From assembly GCF_003097355.1 (NCBI RefSeq), contig NZ_PYUI01000004.1, positions 62,001 to 126,000 on the forward strand: a DNA stretch of 64,000 bases, in the 5' to 3' direction. This document shows, piece after piece, positions 17,789-27,019 of this stretch. The stretch's first letter is position 1. Every line of letters starts with the position of its first letter. The position numbers were made by a program, and so were the translations under genes. Source of the stretch: Arthrobacter sp. H-02-3 (GTDB taxonomy: Bacteria > Actinomycetota > Actinomycetes > Actinomycetales > Micrococcaceae). Under the pieces are notes generated by a model. The model was not told where the DNA came from, did not search any database, and saw nothing but the letters and a program-made list of their open reading frames with translations.

Positions 17789-18895
17789 TTGAAGAACTCC
17801 CTGCGTGCCACCCTCAAGCGCGGATCAATGGCCGGGGTCGCCACCGCGGGCGCGGCTGCACTCCTGTTGACCGGCTGCGGAGCTGCCCCGGAGGCCAGCA
17901 CCGCCACCCAGACTGCCAGCAACTACAAGGGCTGCATCGTGTCCGACTCGGGTGGATTCGACGACCAGTCGTTCAACCAGTCTTCCTACGAGGGCCTGAA
18001 GAAGACCGAGAAGGATCTCGGCATCCAGACGAACCAGGCCGAGTCCAAGACCAACAACGACTTTGAGCCGAACCTGCGCGCCATGGTCGCCGCCGGCTGC
18101 AACCTGACCATCACGGTCGGCTTCCTCCTCGGTGACGCCACGAAGGCCCAGGCCACCGCGAACCCGGACAAGCACTTCGCCATCATCGACTTCGGCTACG
18201 ACACCCCGATCACCAACGTCAAGCCGATCATCTACGACACCGCCCAGGCCGCGTTCCTGGCCGGCTACCTCGCGGCAGGCACCACCAAGACGGGAACGGT
18301 CGCCACGTTCGGCGGCATCAAGATCCCCACGGTCACCATCTTCATGGACGGCTTCGCCGACGGCGTGAAGTACTACAACGACCAGAAGGGCAAGGACGTC
18401 AAGCTCCTGGGCTGGGACAAGGCCAAGCAGGACGGCTCCTTCACCGGTGACTTCGAAAAGCAGGACAAGGGCAAGCAGTTCACCCAGAACTTCCTGGACC
18501 AGGGCGCCGACATCGTCATGCCCGTCGCCGGTCCGGTCGGCAAGGGTGCAGGTGCGGCCCTGAAGGAAGCCAAGGCAGCAGGCAAGGACGTCAAGCTCAT
18601 CTGGGTTGACTCCGACGGCTTCCTCACGGCACCGGATTACAAGGACATCATGCTCTCCTCCGTCATGAAGCTGATGGGCGAGGCTGTCGAGACGGTCGTC
18701 AAGCAGGACAAGGACGGCCGGTTCACCAACGCGCCGTACGTCGGCACCCTCGCGAACGACGGCGTCCAGCTGGCTCCGTTCCACGACATGGACTCCCAGG
18801 TTCCGGCGGACCTGAAGTCCGAGCTGGACCAGATCAAGAAGGACATCGCCTCCGGCAAGCTGAAGGTCGAATCCGCAGCAAGCCCGAAGTCTTAA
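17789..18895 (+). CDS. BMP-family nucleoside-binding lipoprotein of an ABC importer
   Basis: A 368-residue extracytoplasmic solute-binding protein. A signal peptide (basic KNSLRATLKRGS, then a hydrophobic core) ends in the lipobox LLTGC with Cys at about 30. The mature protein has the PnrA/BmpA pattern: CIVSDSGGFDDQSFNQSSYEG, then FAIIDFGYDTP and AAFLAGYLAAGTTKTGTVATFGG, and VMPVAGPVGKGAGAALKEA. BMP proteins bind nucleosides, which fits the salvage genes downstream. Start TTG 17789 follows GGAGG. An internal terminator separates it from the ATPase, so it is probably made in excess. Confidence 0.93.
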   Translation: MKNSLRATLKRGSMAGVATAGAAALLLTGCGAAPEASTATQTASNYKGCIVSDSGGFDDQSFNQSSYEGLKKTEKDLGIQTNQAESKTNNDFEPNLRAMVAAGCNLTITVGFLLGDATKAQATANPDKHFAIIDFGYDTPITNVKPIIYDTAQAAFLAGYLAAGTTKTGTVATFGGIKIPTVTIFMDGFADGVKYYNDQKGKDVKLLGWDKAKQDGSFTGDFEKQDKGKQFTQNFLDQGADIVMPVAGPVGKGAGAALKEAKAAGKDVKLIWVDSDGFLTAPDYKDIMLSSVMKLMGEAVETVVKQDKDGRFTNAPYVGTLANDGVQLAPFHDMDSQVPADLKSELDQIKKDIASGKLKVESAASPKS

Positions 18896-18908
18896 CTTCT
18901 TCCGCTGA

Positions 18909-18954
18909 GCGCCACGGCCCGTCCGGTCACCACCGCACGGGCTGTGGCGCTTTT
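18909..18954 (+). terminator. Intra-operon terminator after the BMP gene
   Basis: A 14-bp stem with one G-T pair (GCGCCACGGCCCGT) is followed by TTTT. Partial read-through would favour the binding protein over the membrane parts. Confidence 0.8.
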
Positions 18955-19049
18955 CGCTTCGCGGCCCGCTGCGCCTGCGACCGCAGGCACTAAGCTGGTG
19001 CTGCGGCCCCCACTTCGCGTCCGGACCAAGCCTTCCGGACACTTCGAGA

Positions 19050-20717
19050 TTGGTCAGAGTTTTGAAACTTGAACTCAAGGGGATTACCAAACGCTTCGGC
19101 TCCCTGGTAGCCAACGATCACATTGATGTGGTTGTTGAACCCGGGCAGATTCACTGTCTGCTCGGCGAGAACGGCGCTGGCAAGTCCACGCTGATGAATG
19201 TCCTTTACGGACTGTACGAGCCCACAGAGGGCGAAATCCTGATCGACGACAAACCGGTCACCTTCCGCGGCCCCGGCGACGCCATGGCTGCCGGCATCGG
19301 CATGGTTCACCAGCACTTCATGCTGGTCCCCGTCTTTACCGTCGCGGAAAACGTCGCCCTGGGAGCAGAAACCACCAAGACCGGCGGATTCCTGGACCTT
19401 GACGACACCCGCCGGAAGATCCGGGAGATCTCGGACCGGTACGGCTTCGACGTCGACCCCGATGCACTGATTGAAGACCTGCCCGTGGGCGTGCAGCAGC
19501 GGGTGGAGATCATCAAGGCACTGGTCCGGGACGCCAAGGTGCTCATCCTCGATGAGCCCACGGCCGTCCTGACCCCGCAGGACACCGACGAGCTGTTGGA
19601 CATCATGCGCCAGCTCAAGAGCCACGGCACGTCCATCGTCTTCATTTCGCACAAGCTCCGTGAGGTCAAAGCCGTTTCGGACACCATCACCGTGATCCGG
19701 CGCGGCAAAGTAGTAGGCACGGCCGATCCCGACGCTTCCACCACCGAGCTGGCCTCCATGATGGTCGGCCGCGCCGTCAGCCTCACCCTGGACAAGGCTC
19801 CCGCCAAGCCGCAGGAGACCACCTTTGAGGTCAAAGACCTCACCGTGATCGCCCCCAGCGGCCAGCATGTCGTGGACGGCATCAGCTTCGGGATCGCCCG
19901 CGGCGAGATCCTCGCCATCGCGGGCGTCCAGGGCAACGGCCAGACTGAGCTGACCGAGGCCGTCCTCGGCCTCCACAGCAGGGTCCACGGCTCGATCGTG
20001 CTCGACGGCGAAGAACTCGTGGGTCGCAGCGTCAAAGAGGTCCTGAACGCCGGGGTCGGGTTCGTCCCGGAGGACCGCTCCCTCGACGGGCTGATCGGCA
20101 CGTTCTCCATCGCCGAGAACCTGATCCTCGACCGGTACGACCAAGCACCGTTCGCCAAGGGCATCAGCATGAGCCCGGCCAAGGTCCTGGAGAACGCCAA
20201 GACCCGGATCGAAGAATTCGACGTCCGCACCCCGTCCGGCTCGCTCGCCGCAGGCACCCTGTCCGGCGGCAACCAGCAGAAGGTTGTCATGGCGCGGGAA
20301 CTCTCCCGGCCGCTGCGGCTCTTCATCGCCTCCCAGCCCACCCGAGGCGTGGACGTGGGATCCATCGAGTTCCTGCACAAACGCATCGTCGCGGAGCGGG
20401 ACAACGGCACGCCCGTCATGATCGTCTCCACCGAACTGGACGAAGTGATTGAACTCGCCGACCGGATCGCCGTGCTGTACAAGGGCAAGCTGGTCGGGAT
20501 CGTCCCGGCCGGCACCGGGCGCGACGTCCTGGGCCTGATGATGGCCGGGGTATCCGCGGAAGAGGCCCTGACCGACGCCGCAGGCAAACACCCGGCGCCT
20601 GCACCGGCGCCGGAATCTGCCGAAAACCCAGCCGACACCCCAGCAACGTACCCGGCGCCCGCCGCCCCGTCCGTGCAGGAGCCCAGCTCCGGCGCCGTAG
20701 GAGACCACCATGACTGA
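19050..20717 (+). CDS. Nucleoside ABC importer, tandem ATP-binding protein (NupA/RbsA-like)
   Basis: A 555-residue protein with two fused ABC domains. The first has Walker A GENGAGKST and Walker B VLILDEPTAV. In place of a canonical signature it has LPVGVQQRVEI. The second domain has a degenerate P-loop (GVQGNGQTE), an intact LSGGNQQKVVMAREL signature and QPTRGVDVGSIEF. This asymmetry is normal for sugar/nucleoside importers of this class. The C-terminal ~60 residues are Pro/Ala-rich and variable. Start TTG 19050 is the first in frame; TTG 19062 (protein beginning LKLELKGITKRFG) is an alternative. It overlaps the first permease by 8 nt. Confidence 0.92.
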   Translation: MVRVLKLELKGITKRFGSLVANDHIDVVVEPGQIHCLLGENGAGKSTLMNVLYGLYEPTEGEILIDDKPVTFRGPGDAMAAGIGMVHQHFMLVPVFTVAENVALGAETTKTGGFLDLDDTRRKIREISDRYGFDVDPDALIEDLPVGVQQRVEIIKALVRDAKVLILDEPTAVLTPQDTDELLDIMRQLKSHGTSIVFISHKLREVKAVSDTITVIRRGKVVGTADPDASTTELASMMVGRAVSLTLDKAPAKPQETTFEVKDLTVIAPSGQHVVDGISFGIARGEILAIAGVQGNGQTELTEAVLGLHSRVHGSIVLDGEELVGRSVKEVLNAGVGFVPEDRSLDGLIGTFSIAENLILDRYDQAPFAKGISMSPAKVLENAKTRIEEFDVRTPSGSLAAGTLSGGNQQKVVMARELSRPLRLFIASQPTRGVDVGSIEFLHKRIVAERDNGTPVMIVSTELDEVIELADRIAVLYKGKLVGIVPAGTGRDVLGLMMAGVSAEEALTDAAGKHPAPAPAPESAENPADTPATYPAPAAPSVQEPSSGAVGDHHD

Positions 20718-22110
20718 GAACACCGAGCCGCGGCACTCCGCCGCGACGGACCCGGACCCGATTCCGGCTGACCAGGCCACGGCGCCGGAACTCGAGCCGC
20801 TTGAGGACGACGAGGCCTTTGTCACCTCGCTGGACACCGCCGGCGGTGCCATGCAGCCATCGGCGGTTCCGGTTTCGACCCAGAGCGGCCACCTGGGCGC
20901 CCCGGAGGAATCCGAGTCGGTGCTGCGGAAGATCTTCACCGGCAACGGCATGGTGACCATCCTGGCGGTGCTGCTCGCACTGATCCTCGGCGGCCTGCTC
21001 ATCGCCCTGACAGACAAAGTGGTCGGCACCACGGCCGGCTACCTCTTCGCACGTCCCAGTGACTTCCTCACCGCCGTCTGGTCCGCCGCCACGAGCTCCT
21101 ACGTCGCCCTGTTCCAGGGTGCGGTGTTCAACCCGCACGGGACCGGGGTGGCCGGACAGTTCGCCCCGCTCATGGAGACCCTGACGATCGCCACCCCGCT
21201 GATCACCGCGGGCCTTGGCGTCGCGCTGGCCTTCCGCGCGGGTCTGTTCAACATCGGTGCCCAGGGCCAGATCATCATGGCCGGCATCCTCGCCTCGTGG
21301 GTGGGCTTCGCTCTGCACCTGCCCGTGGGGCTGCACCTGCTGCTCGTCCTCGTGGCCGGCGTCGTCGGGGGCGCCGTCTGGGGCGGCATTGTGGGCGTGC
21401 TCAAGGCCCGCACAGGTGCCCACGAGGTCATCGTGACCATCATGTTCAACTACATCGCCCTGTATCTCCTGCGCTACCTGCTCGACACGGACCTGTTCCA
21501 GCGTCCGGGGGAGTCCACCCCGATTTCCCCGATTCTGGACCCCAGCGCCGTGTACCCGCTGCTCTTCGGCAGCCAGTACCGGCTGCACGTGGGCTTCCTG
21601 CTGGCCATCGCGGCCACGGTGTTCGTCTGGTGGCTGCTGAACCGCTCCACGATCGGTTTCGAGTTCCGTGCCGTCGGGGCCAACCCCAAGGCAGCCCTGA
21701 CTGCCGGCATCAATGTCCCCCGGGCCACGATCCTGGTGATGACCATTGCCGGCGGCCTGGCTGGCCTGGCCGGCGTCGCACAGGTGGCCGGCACCGAAAA
21801 GGTCCTCACCGACGGTGTCGCGGCAACATATGGCTTTGACGCGATCACTGTGGCCCTGCTGGGGCGTTCCTCACCGTGGGGCACCTTTGCCGCAGGCCTC
21901 CTGTTCGGGGCCTTCCGTGCCGGCGCCGTGCAGATGCAGATCCAGACCGGAACCCCGATCGACATCGTGCTCGTGGTCCAATCGCTCATTGTGCTGTTCA
22001 TCGCGGCGCCGCCCCTGGTCCGGGCGATCTTCGGACTCAACCCGCGCAAGAAGAAGACAGCAACCGCCGGCGCATCCAAGCAGGCAGCAACCACCGGAGG
22101 TGCCGCATGA
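20710..22110 (+). CDS. Nucleoside ABC importer permease 1 (NupP/YufP-like)
   Basis: A 466-residue membrane protein. About 70 hydrophilic residues precede the first helix (GMVTILAVLLALILGGLLIAL). The core carries the branched permease signature ITAGLGVALAFRAGLFNIGAQGQIIMAG and ends with RAVGANPKAALTAGINVPR and PWGTFAAGLLFGAFRAGA. It matches BPD_transp_2 permeases of sugar/nucleoside importers. Overlaps the ATPase by 8 nt and the second permease by ATGA. Confidence 0.92.
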   Translation: MTENTEPRHSAATDPDPIPADQATAPELEPLEDDEAFVTSLDTAGGAMQPSAVPVSTQSGHLGAPEESESVLRKIFTGNGMVTILAVLLALILGGLLIALTDKVVGTTAGYLFARPSDFLTAVWSAATSSYVALFQGAVFNPHGTGVAGQFAPLMETLTIATPLITAGLGVALAFRAGLFNIGAQGQIIMAGILASWVGFALHLPVGLHLLLVLVAGVVGGAVWGGIVGVLKARTGAHEVIVTIMFNYIALYLLRYLLDTDLFQRPGESTPISPILDPSAVYPLLFGSQYRLHVGFLLAIAATVFVWWLLNRSTIGFEFRAVGANPKAALTAGINVPRATILVMTIAGGLAGLAGVAQVAGTEKVLTDGVAATYGFDAITVALLGRSSPWGTFAAGLLFGAFRAGAVQMQIQTGTPIDIVLVVQSLIVLFIAAPPLVRAIFGLNPRKKKTATAGASKQAATTGGAA

Positions 22111-23417
22111 GCACAACAGCAACCTCGCCCGTAAAACCGCAGCCGGAGGAAAGCCACACACCGGCGCAGTCCGCCAAGCCCGTGACCTGGAAACTGCCGG
22201 TCACGCTCGCCGTGCTCGCCGTCGTCGCCTTCATCTTCTTTGGCCTGCTGGGCCCGCAAGGGACCGCCAAGTTCGGGGTATCCTCCGGCGGGGACTTCTT
22301 CCAACTGCCCGCCATCGAGGTACCCGCGTTCCTGTCCGGGATGGTGCTCTCCGTGATCCTGCTGGGCCTCGCCGGCTACGCCCTGGTCCTGAAGGCGAAC
22401 CGGAACCAGCGGCCCCCGCGCTGGCTGCCGGTCGTCTTCACAGTGGTGTTCGTGGTCGCCTTCCTGATCTGGGTGGTGGGCGGCGCCCGGACCCCCAGCA
22501 TCTCGCTGGCAGGCCTCATCGCCGGGTCTGTGACGCTCGCCGTGCCGATCGTCTTCGGTTCCCTGTCCGGCGTGCTGTGCGAACGCGCCGGCGTCGTGAA
22601 CATCGCCATCGAAGGGCAGTTGCTGGGCGGCGCCTTCACGGCCGCGCTCGTGGCCAGCCTGACCCACAACCCCTACGCGGGCCTGCTGGCGGCGGCCGTG
22701 GCAGGCGCCCTCGTCTCTATGGTCCTGGCCCTGTTCAGCATCAAGTACGTGGTCAACCAGATCATTGTCGGCGTCGTGCTCAACGTCCTGGTCTCCGGGC
22801 TCACCGGCTTCCTGTTCAGCACCGTGATGCAGTCCGATCCGGAGAAGTACAATTCGCCCGGCCGGCTGCCCATCATCGATATCCCGGTCCTGTCCAGCAT
22901 CCCCGTCATCGGGCCCATCCTGTTCAAGCAGTCCGTGGTGGGCTATCTGATGTACGTGGCCGTCATCGTGATCTGGATCGCGCTATTCAAGACCAAGTGG
23001 GGCCTGCGCGTCCGTGCCGTCGGCGAACACCCGCAGGCGGCCGACACCCTGGGCATCAAGGTCAACGCGACCCGCTTCTGGAACGTCACCCTTGGCGGCG
23101 CCGTGGCCGGAATCGGCGGATCGTTCTTCACCCTCGTGGCGATCGACAGCTTCACCAAGGAAATCTCCGGAGGCCGCGGCTTCATCGCCCTCGCCGCCAT
23201 GATCCTGGGCCGCTGGAATCCGATCGGGGCGTTCTTCGCCGCGCTGCTGTTCGGCTTCGCCGACAACCTGCAGAGCATCGTGACGATCATCGGCACCCCC
23301 GTGCCGAGCCAGTTCATGGCCATGCTGCCGTACCTCGTGACCGTGTTTGCCGTGGCCGGACTCGTCGGCCGCTCCCGGCCGCCGGCCGCCGACGGCATCC
23401 CGTACGTCAAGGGCTGA
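22107..23417 (+). CDS. Nucleoside ABC importer permease 2 (NupQ/YufQ-like)
   Basis: A 436-residue membrane protein and partner of the preceding permease. It shows FGSLSGVLCERAGVVNIAIEGQLLGG, QIIVGVVLNVLVSGLTGFLF, RAVGEHPQAADTLGIKVN and FIALAAMILGRWNPIGAFFAALLFGFADNLQ, all typical of the second BPD_transp_2 subunit. The frame is open far upstream, but ATG 22107 forms the ATGA junction with permease 1 and starts with a short hydrophilic arm. The stop is 2 nt before cdd. Confidence 0.92.
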   Translation: MSTTATSPVKPQPEESHTPAQSAKPVTWKLPVTLAVLAVVAFIFFGLLGPQGTAKFGVSSGGDFFQLPAIEVPAFLSGMVLSVILLGLAGYALVLKANRNQRPPRWLPVVFTVVFVVAFLIWVVGGARTPSISLAGLIAGSVTLAVPIVFGSLSGVLCERAGVVNIAIEGQLLGGAFTAALVASLTHNPYAGLLAAAVAGALVSMVLALFSIKYVVNQIIVGVVLNVLVSGLTGFLFSTVMQSDPEKYNSPGRLPIIDIPVLSSIPVIGPILFKQSVVGYLMYVAVIVIWIALFKTKWGLRVRAVGEHPQAADTLGIKVNATRFWNVTLGGAVAGIGGSFFTLVAIDSFTKEISGGRGFIALAAMILGRWNPIGAFFAALLFGFADNLQSIVTIIGTPVPSQFMAMLPYLVTVFAVAGLVGRSRPPAADGIPYVKG

Positions 23418-23419
23418 CC

Positions 23420-23824
23420 GTGGAGACTACCGAGGTTGACTGGGCCGCGCTCGAGGCCGCGGCAGTGTCCGCCATGCAGAACGCCTATGCGCCGTATTCG
23501 AAGTTCCCGGTGGGGGCCGCAGCCCTCACCGGGGACGGGCGGATCGTCAGCGGTTGCAACGTCGAAAACGCCAGCTACGGGCTGACACTGTGCGCCGAGT
23601 GCGCCCTGGTGGGCAACCTGCAGATGACCGGCGGGGGACTTCTCCGCGCCTTCTACTGCGTCGACGCCGGCGGCAACGTCCTTATGCCCTGCGGGCGCTG
23701 CCGCCAGCTGCTCTACGAATTCCGGGCTCCCGACATGGAGCTCATGACCACGCAGGGAATCAAGACTATGGACCAGGTCCTTCCCGATGCCTTTGGCCCC
23801 CAACACCTGGAGGAACCCCGGTGA
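23420..23824 (+). CDS. cdd: Cytidine deaminase
   Basis: A 134-residue zinc-dependent enzyme that converts (deoxy)cytidine to (deoxy)uridine. The zinc and catalytic residues are in GLTLCAECALVGNL (Cys-Ala-Glu) and LMPCGRCRQLLYEF. NVENASYG is the usual substrate loop. Length is that of the tetrameric class. GTG 23420 follows the permease stop by 2 nt, and the stop overlaps the deoA start as GTGA. This makes salvage enzymes part of the uptake operon. Confidence 0.96.
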   Translation: METTEVDWAALEAAAVSAMQNAYAPYSKFPVGAAALTGDGRIVSGCNVENASYGLTLCAECALVGNLQMTGGGLLRAFYCVDAGGNVLMPCGRCRQLLYEFRAPDMELMTTQGIKTMDQVLPDAFGPQHLEEPR

Positions 23825-25152
23825 CCCAATCGACACAAACCACCAGCACCACTGAAGCGTTCGACGCCGTCGACATCATCCGCATTAAGCGGGACAAGGG
23901 CGTGCTCAGCCCGGCCCAGATCGACTGGACGATCGACGCGTACACGCGTGGCGCCATCGCCGACGAACAGATGGCCGCCCTGAACATGGCGATCCTGCTC
24001 AACGGCATGGACCGGGCCGAGATCTCCCGCTGGACCGCGGCCATGATCGCCTCCGGCGAGCGGATGGACTTCTCCAGCCTACGGCGGCCCGACGGCGGCG
24101 TGAAGGTGACGAGCGACAAGCATTCCACCGGCGGCGTGGGAGACAAGATCACCCTGCCGCTGGCGCCCCTGGTGGCGGTTTTCGGCGTGGCCGTACCGCA
24201 GCTCTCGGGCCGCGGCCTGGGCCACACCGGCGGCACCCTGGACAAGCTCGAAGCGATCCCGGGCTGGCGCGCGGACCTGAGCAATGAGGAAATGCTGGCC
24301 CAGCTTCAGGACGTCGGCGCGGTCATTTGCGCCGCCGGCGCGGGGCTGGCCCCGGCGGACAAGAAGCTCTACGCGCTCCGCGATGTCACCGGGACCGTGG
24401 AGGCCATCCCGCTGATTGCGTCCTCGATCATGAGCAAGAAGATCGCCGAAGGTACCGGCTCGCTGGTGCTCGACGTCAAGGTGGGCAGCGGGGCCTTCAT
24501 GAAGGACGAGGCCCGTGCCCGCGAACTCGCCGAGACCATGGTGGCCCTGGGCAAGGACGCCGGCGTCAACACCGTTGCCCTGCTGACCAACATGAACACG
24601 CCCCTGGGCCTCACCGCGGGCAACGCGATTGAGGTCGAGGAATCCGTGGAGGTCCTGGCCGGCGGGGGCCCGGAAGACGTCGTCGAACTCACCGTCCGGC
24701 TCGCGGAGGAGATGCTGGCGTGCGCCGGCGTCCGCGACGCGGATCCGCGCGCGGCCCTGCGGGACGGCCGGGCCATGGACGTCTGGAACCGGATGATCGA
24801 GGCGCAGGGCGGCGACCCGCGCGCCAAGCTTCCGGTGGCCCGGGAATCCGAGGTCATCTACGCCCCGGCCGACGGCGTCCTGGTGGAGCTTGACGCGATG
24901 GCCGTCGGCGTCGCGGCCTGGCGTCTCGGCGCCGGACGGGCCCGCAAGGAGGACAAGGTCCAGGCCGGAGCCGGGGTGCGGATGCACGCCAAGCCGGGCG
25001 CCACGGTCCGGGCCGGCGAACCGCTCATGACCCTTCTGACGGACACCCCGGAGAAGTTCGAGCGGGCCAAGGAGGCGCTCGAACACGCCGCCGTGATCGC
25101 ACCGGAGGGCTCCCGGCCCGCCCAGAAGCTCATCATCGACCGCATCGCTTAA
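23821..25152 (+). CDS. deoA: Thymidine phosphorylase
   Basis: A 443-residue enzyme of the nucleoside phosphorylase NP-II class that cleaves thymidine or deoxyuridine to base plus deoxyribose-1-phosphate. Motifs: the helical N-domain with DIIRIKRDKGVLSPAQIDW, the phosphate loop SDKHSTGGVGDKITLPLAPLV, the family signature region SGRGLGHTGGTLDKLEAIPG, and SSIMSKKIAEGTGSLVLDVKVGSGAFMK. GTG 23821 is used because it overlaps the cdd stop. It is the last gene of the nucleoside uptake operon; a large palindrome follows. Confidence 0.95.
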   Translation: MTQSTQTTSTTEAFDAVDIIRIKRDKGVLSPAQIDWTIDAYTRGAIADEQMAALNMAILLNGMDRAEISRWTAAMIASGERMDFSSLRRPDGGVKVTSDKHSTGGVGDKITLPLAPLVAVFGVAVPQLSGRGLGHTGGTLDKLEAIPGWRADLSNEEMLAQLQDVGAVICAAGAGLAPADKKLYALRDVTGTVEAIPLIASSIMSKKIAEGTGSLVLDVKVGSGAFMKDEARARELAETMVALGKDAGVNTVALLTNMNTPLGLTAGNAIEVEESVEVLAGGGPEDVVELTVRLAEEMLACAGVRDADPRAALRDGRAMDVWNRMIEAQGGDPRAKLPVARESEVIYAPADGVLVELDAMAVGVAAWRLGAGRARKEDKVQAGAGVRMHAKPGATVRAGEPLMTLLTDTPEKFERAKEALEHAAVIAPEGSRPAQKLIIDRIA

Positions 25153-25172
25153 CCCCCGCCGCCCACCCTCCG

Positions 25173-25231
25173 TTGCCCTATCACTTATGGTCCCCAAACC
25201 CCGGGTTTAGCCGCCATAAGGGATAGGGCAA
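25173..25231. repeat. 59-bp imperfect palindrome between deoA and DedA gene
   Basis: The outer arms are 18 bp with one mismatch (left GCCCTATCACTTATGG, right CCATAAGGGATAGGGC, plus TT/AA). The inner part (AAACCC/GGGTTT) can extend the stem. It may act as the deoA terminator or be a REP-like element. Confidence 0.65.
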
Positions 25232-25254
25232 GTGGCGGCGGGGACCGCCGGCGG

Positions 25255-25260
25255 TACACT
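25255..25260 (+). promoter_or_regulatory. Candidate -10 box for the first DedA gene
   Basis: TACACT would give a leader of about 40 nt before GTG 25307, which has AGGAAG upstream. No clear -35 box. Confidence 0.35.
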
Positions 25261-25306
25261 GACTCCACATCAGGATCTTTCAGGCCCCGCCGTGCGTTAG
25301 GAAGCT

Positions 25307-25942
25307 GTGCAGGCAATCAACGACTTCATCCTCGCCGCCGCAGGGCAGCCCTGGGTTCTCGTCCTTGTTTTTGCCTGCTGCGTGATCGACGGATTCTTCC
25401 CGCCGATCCCGAGCGAATCGGTGGTGGTGGGCCTGGCCGCCGTCGCCGCCACCGCGAATGTTCCCAACCCGGTCCTCCTGATCCTCACCGCCGCCGCCGG
25501 GGCCTGGGTTGGCGACAACCTCGCTTACCTGATCGGCCGCAGAACCGGGACACGGCGGTGGGCCTGGCAGCGCGGTGCGAGGACGCAGGGGGCCTTTGCC
25601 TGGGCCGGACGGGAACTGCGGAAACGGCCCGCGTCGCTGATCCTCGTGGCACGCTTCGTCCCGATCGGGCGTGTGGCCGTCAACCTGACCGCCGGGGCCA
25701 CGCACTACCCGAGGCCCAGATTCATGATCTTGACCGTGCTGTCGGCAGTCCTCTGGGCCGGCTATTCGGTCGGAATCGGACTGTTCGTCGGCCCGTGGTT
25801 TGAGAAAAACCACGTACTGGGTGCGGCCATCGCGATCATCTGCGCGATCGTCCTGGGTGTCGCCGTGGACTTCACCATCAGCAGGCTGCGTGGCCGCACT
25901 CCGGAGGAGTCCACGCCGTCCATTCCGCCGGTTGAATCCTAA
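25307..25942 (+). CDS. DedA family (SNARE-associated) membrane protein 1
   Basis: 211 residues. Motifs of the DedA/VTT superfamily: VIDGFFPPIPSESVVVGLAA with the conserved Glu, GAWVGDNLAYLIGRRTG, and the ARFVPIGRVAVNLTAGATHYPRPRF arginine loop. About five hydrophobic helices. Several DedA proteins flip undecaprenyl phosphate or phospholipids across the membrane; which lipid applies here is unknown. A second, related gene lies 283 nt downstream on the same strand, suggesting duplication. Confidence 0.88.
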   Translation: MQAINDFILAAAGQPWVLVLVFACCVIDGFFPPIPSESVVVGLAAVAATANVPNPVLLILTAAAGAWVGDNLAYLIGRRTGTRRWAWQRGARTQGAFAWAGRELRKRPASLILVARFVPIGRVAVNLTAGATHYPRPRFMILTVLSAVLWAGYSVGIGLFVGPWFEKNHVLGAAIAIICAIVLGVAVDFTISRLRGRTPEESTPSIPPVES

Positions 25943-26225
25943 GTGAACCGGACAGGCTGCCCCCGTTGTTCCTACCCCCACAACAACGTGAACTGCAGAC
26001 GCGACCCGTCCCGGACGCCGGATCATCGCCCGCACCAGCGGCCCCGTCCTCGTCCTTGTCACCGGACGCCCGACCGTAGCGGACCGCGCCCCGCCCGTGG
26101 GACACTTAGGAGCGATTTGCATCACGTTTGTTTGCTGCAGTTCGTTGCAGGTTCCACCCACACGCCCATCGCATGTTCGTCACGGCTTAGTTGTCCGTTC
26201 CTCATCATCAAGGAGCACCGCCCGC

Positions 26226-26987
26226 ATGGAGTTCATTAACCAGGCCGTGCTCCATGCTGCCGGCCAGTGGTGGATCTACCCGCTGCTGCTGGTTTTCTTT
26301 TTCGTGGACGGCTTCGCGATGGTGGTCCCCAGTGAGACCCTCATCGTTGCTCTTGCGGCGTATTCCCTGCACAGCGGCCAGCCCAACCTCTGGCTCCTCG
26401 CCCTCACGGCGTTGATCGGAGCCATGGCCGGCGACAACATGGCCTACATGCTCGGGCGGAAGATCGGTCTTGAGCGGTTCCGCTGGATGCGCAAGCCGAA
26501 AGTCCAGAAGGTCTTCGCCTGGGCACACTACGAGCTCGAGAAACGCGGCGCCGTCCTGATCTTCACGGCCCGGTACATCCCCTGGGGCCGTGTGGCCGTC
26601 AACTACGTGTCGGGCACGACGTCGTTTCCGCACCGCAGATTTTTCTTCCTGGACGCCATCGCGTGCGTCACGTGGGTCGGCTACTCGATCGGCATCGGCG
26701 TGTTGGCCAGTTCCTTCCCGTGGCTGCACCACAACCCGCTGCTCAGCGCGGGGATTGCGGTGGTGTTCGCGATCGTGCTCGGCGTCCTCATCGACCACCT
26801 GCTGCGCTGGTGGCACAAGCGCCTTGGACGCAACGACACCCGGTCCGCCCCGGCCGGCGCCGTGTCCGGCGACCAGTCCGTTCCGGGGACCGCGCCCCAG
26901 GACCCCGCTGCCCAGGAGTCCGCTGCCCAGGGGCACGGCACGATGCTGGCCGGGCCGGCCACTGAGGCCGGAGCTTCCAGAAAGTAG
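26226..26987 (+). CDS. DedA family membrane protein 2
   Basis: 253 residues. It has the same DedA layout as its neighbour: VDGFAMVVPSETLIVALAAYS, GAMAGDNMAYMLGRKIG and ARYIPWGRVAVNYVSGTTSFPHRRF. It differs by a ~50-residue Ala/Pro/Gln-rich C-terminal tail with short repeats (AQESAAQ). ATG 26226 has AAGGAG about 10 nt upstream; earlier in-frame codons encode non-family sequence. The 283-nt gap before it contains no recognisable gene. Confidence 0.88.
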   Translation: MEFINQAVLHAAGQWWIYPLLLVFFFVDGFAMVVPSETLIVALAAYSLHSGQPNLWLLALTALIGAMAGDNMAYMLGRKIGLERFRWMRKPKVQKVFAWAHYELEKRGAVLIFTARYIPWGRVAVNYVSGTTSFPHRRFFFLDAIACVTWVGYSIGIGVLASSFPWLHHNPLLSAGIAVVFAIVLGVLIDHLLRWWHKRLGRNDTRSAPAGAVSGDQSVPGTAPQDPAAQESAAQGHGTMLAGPATEAGASRK

Positions 26988-27007
26988 CATCCCGCGCCCT
27001 GCGACCC

Positions 27008-27013
27008 TATGGT
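27008..27013 (+). promoter_or_regulatory. -10 box for leaderless add
   Basis: TATGGT lies 6 nt before GTG 27020. Confidence 0.6.
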
Positions 27014-27019
27014 TGGAAC

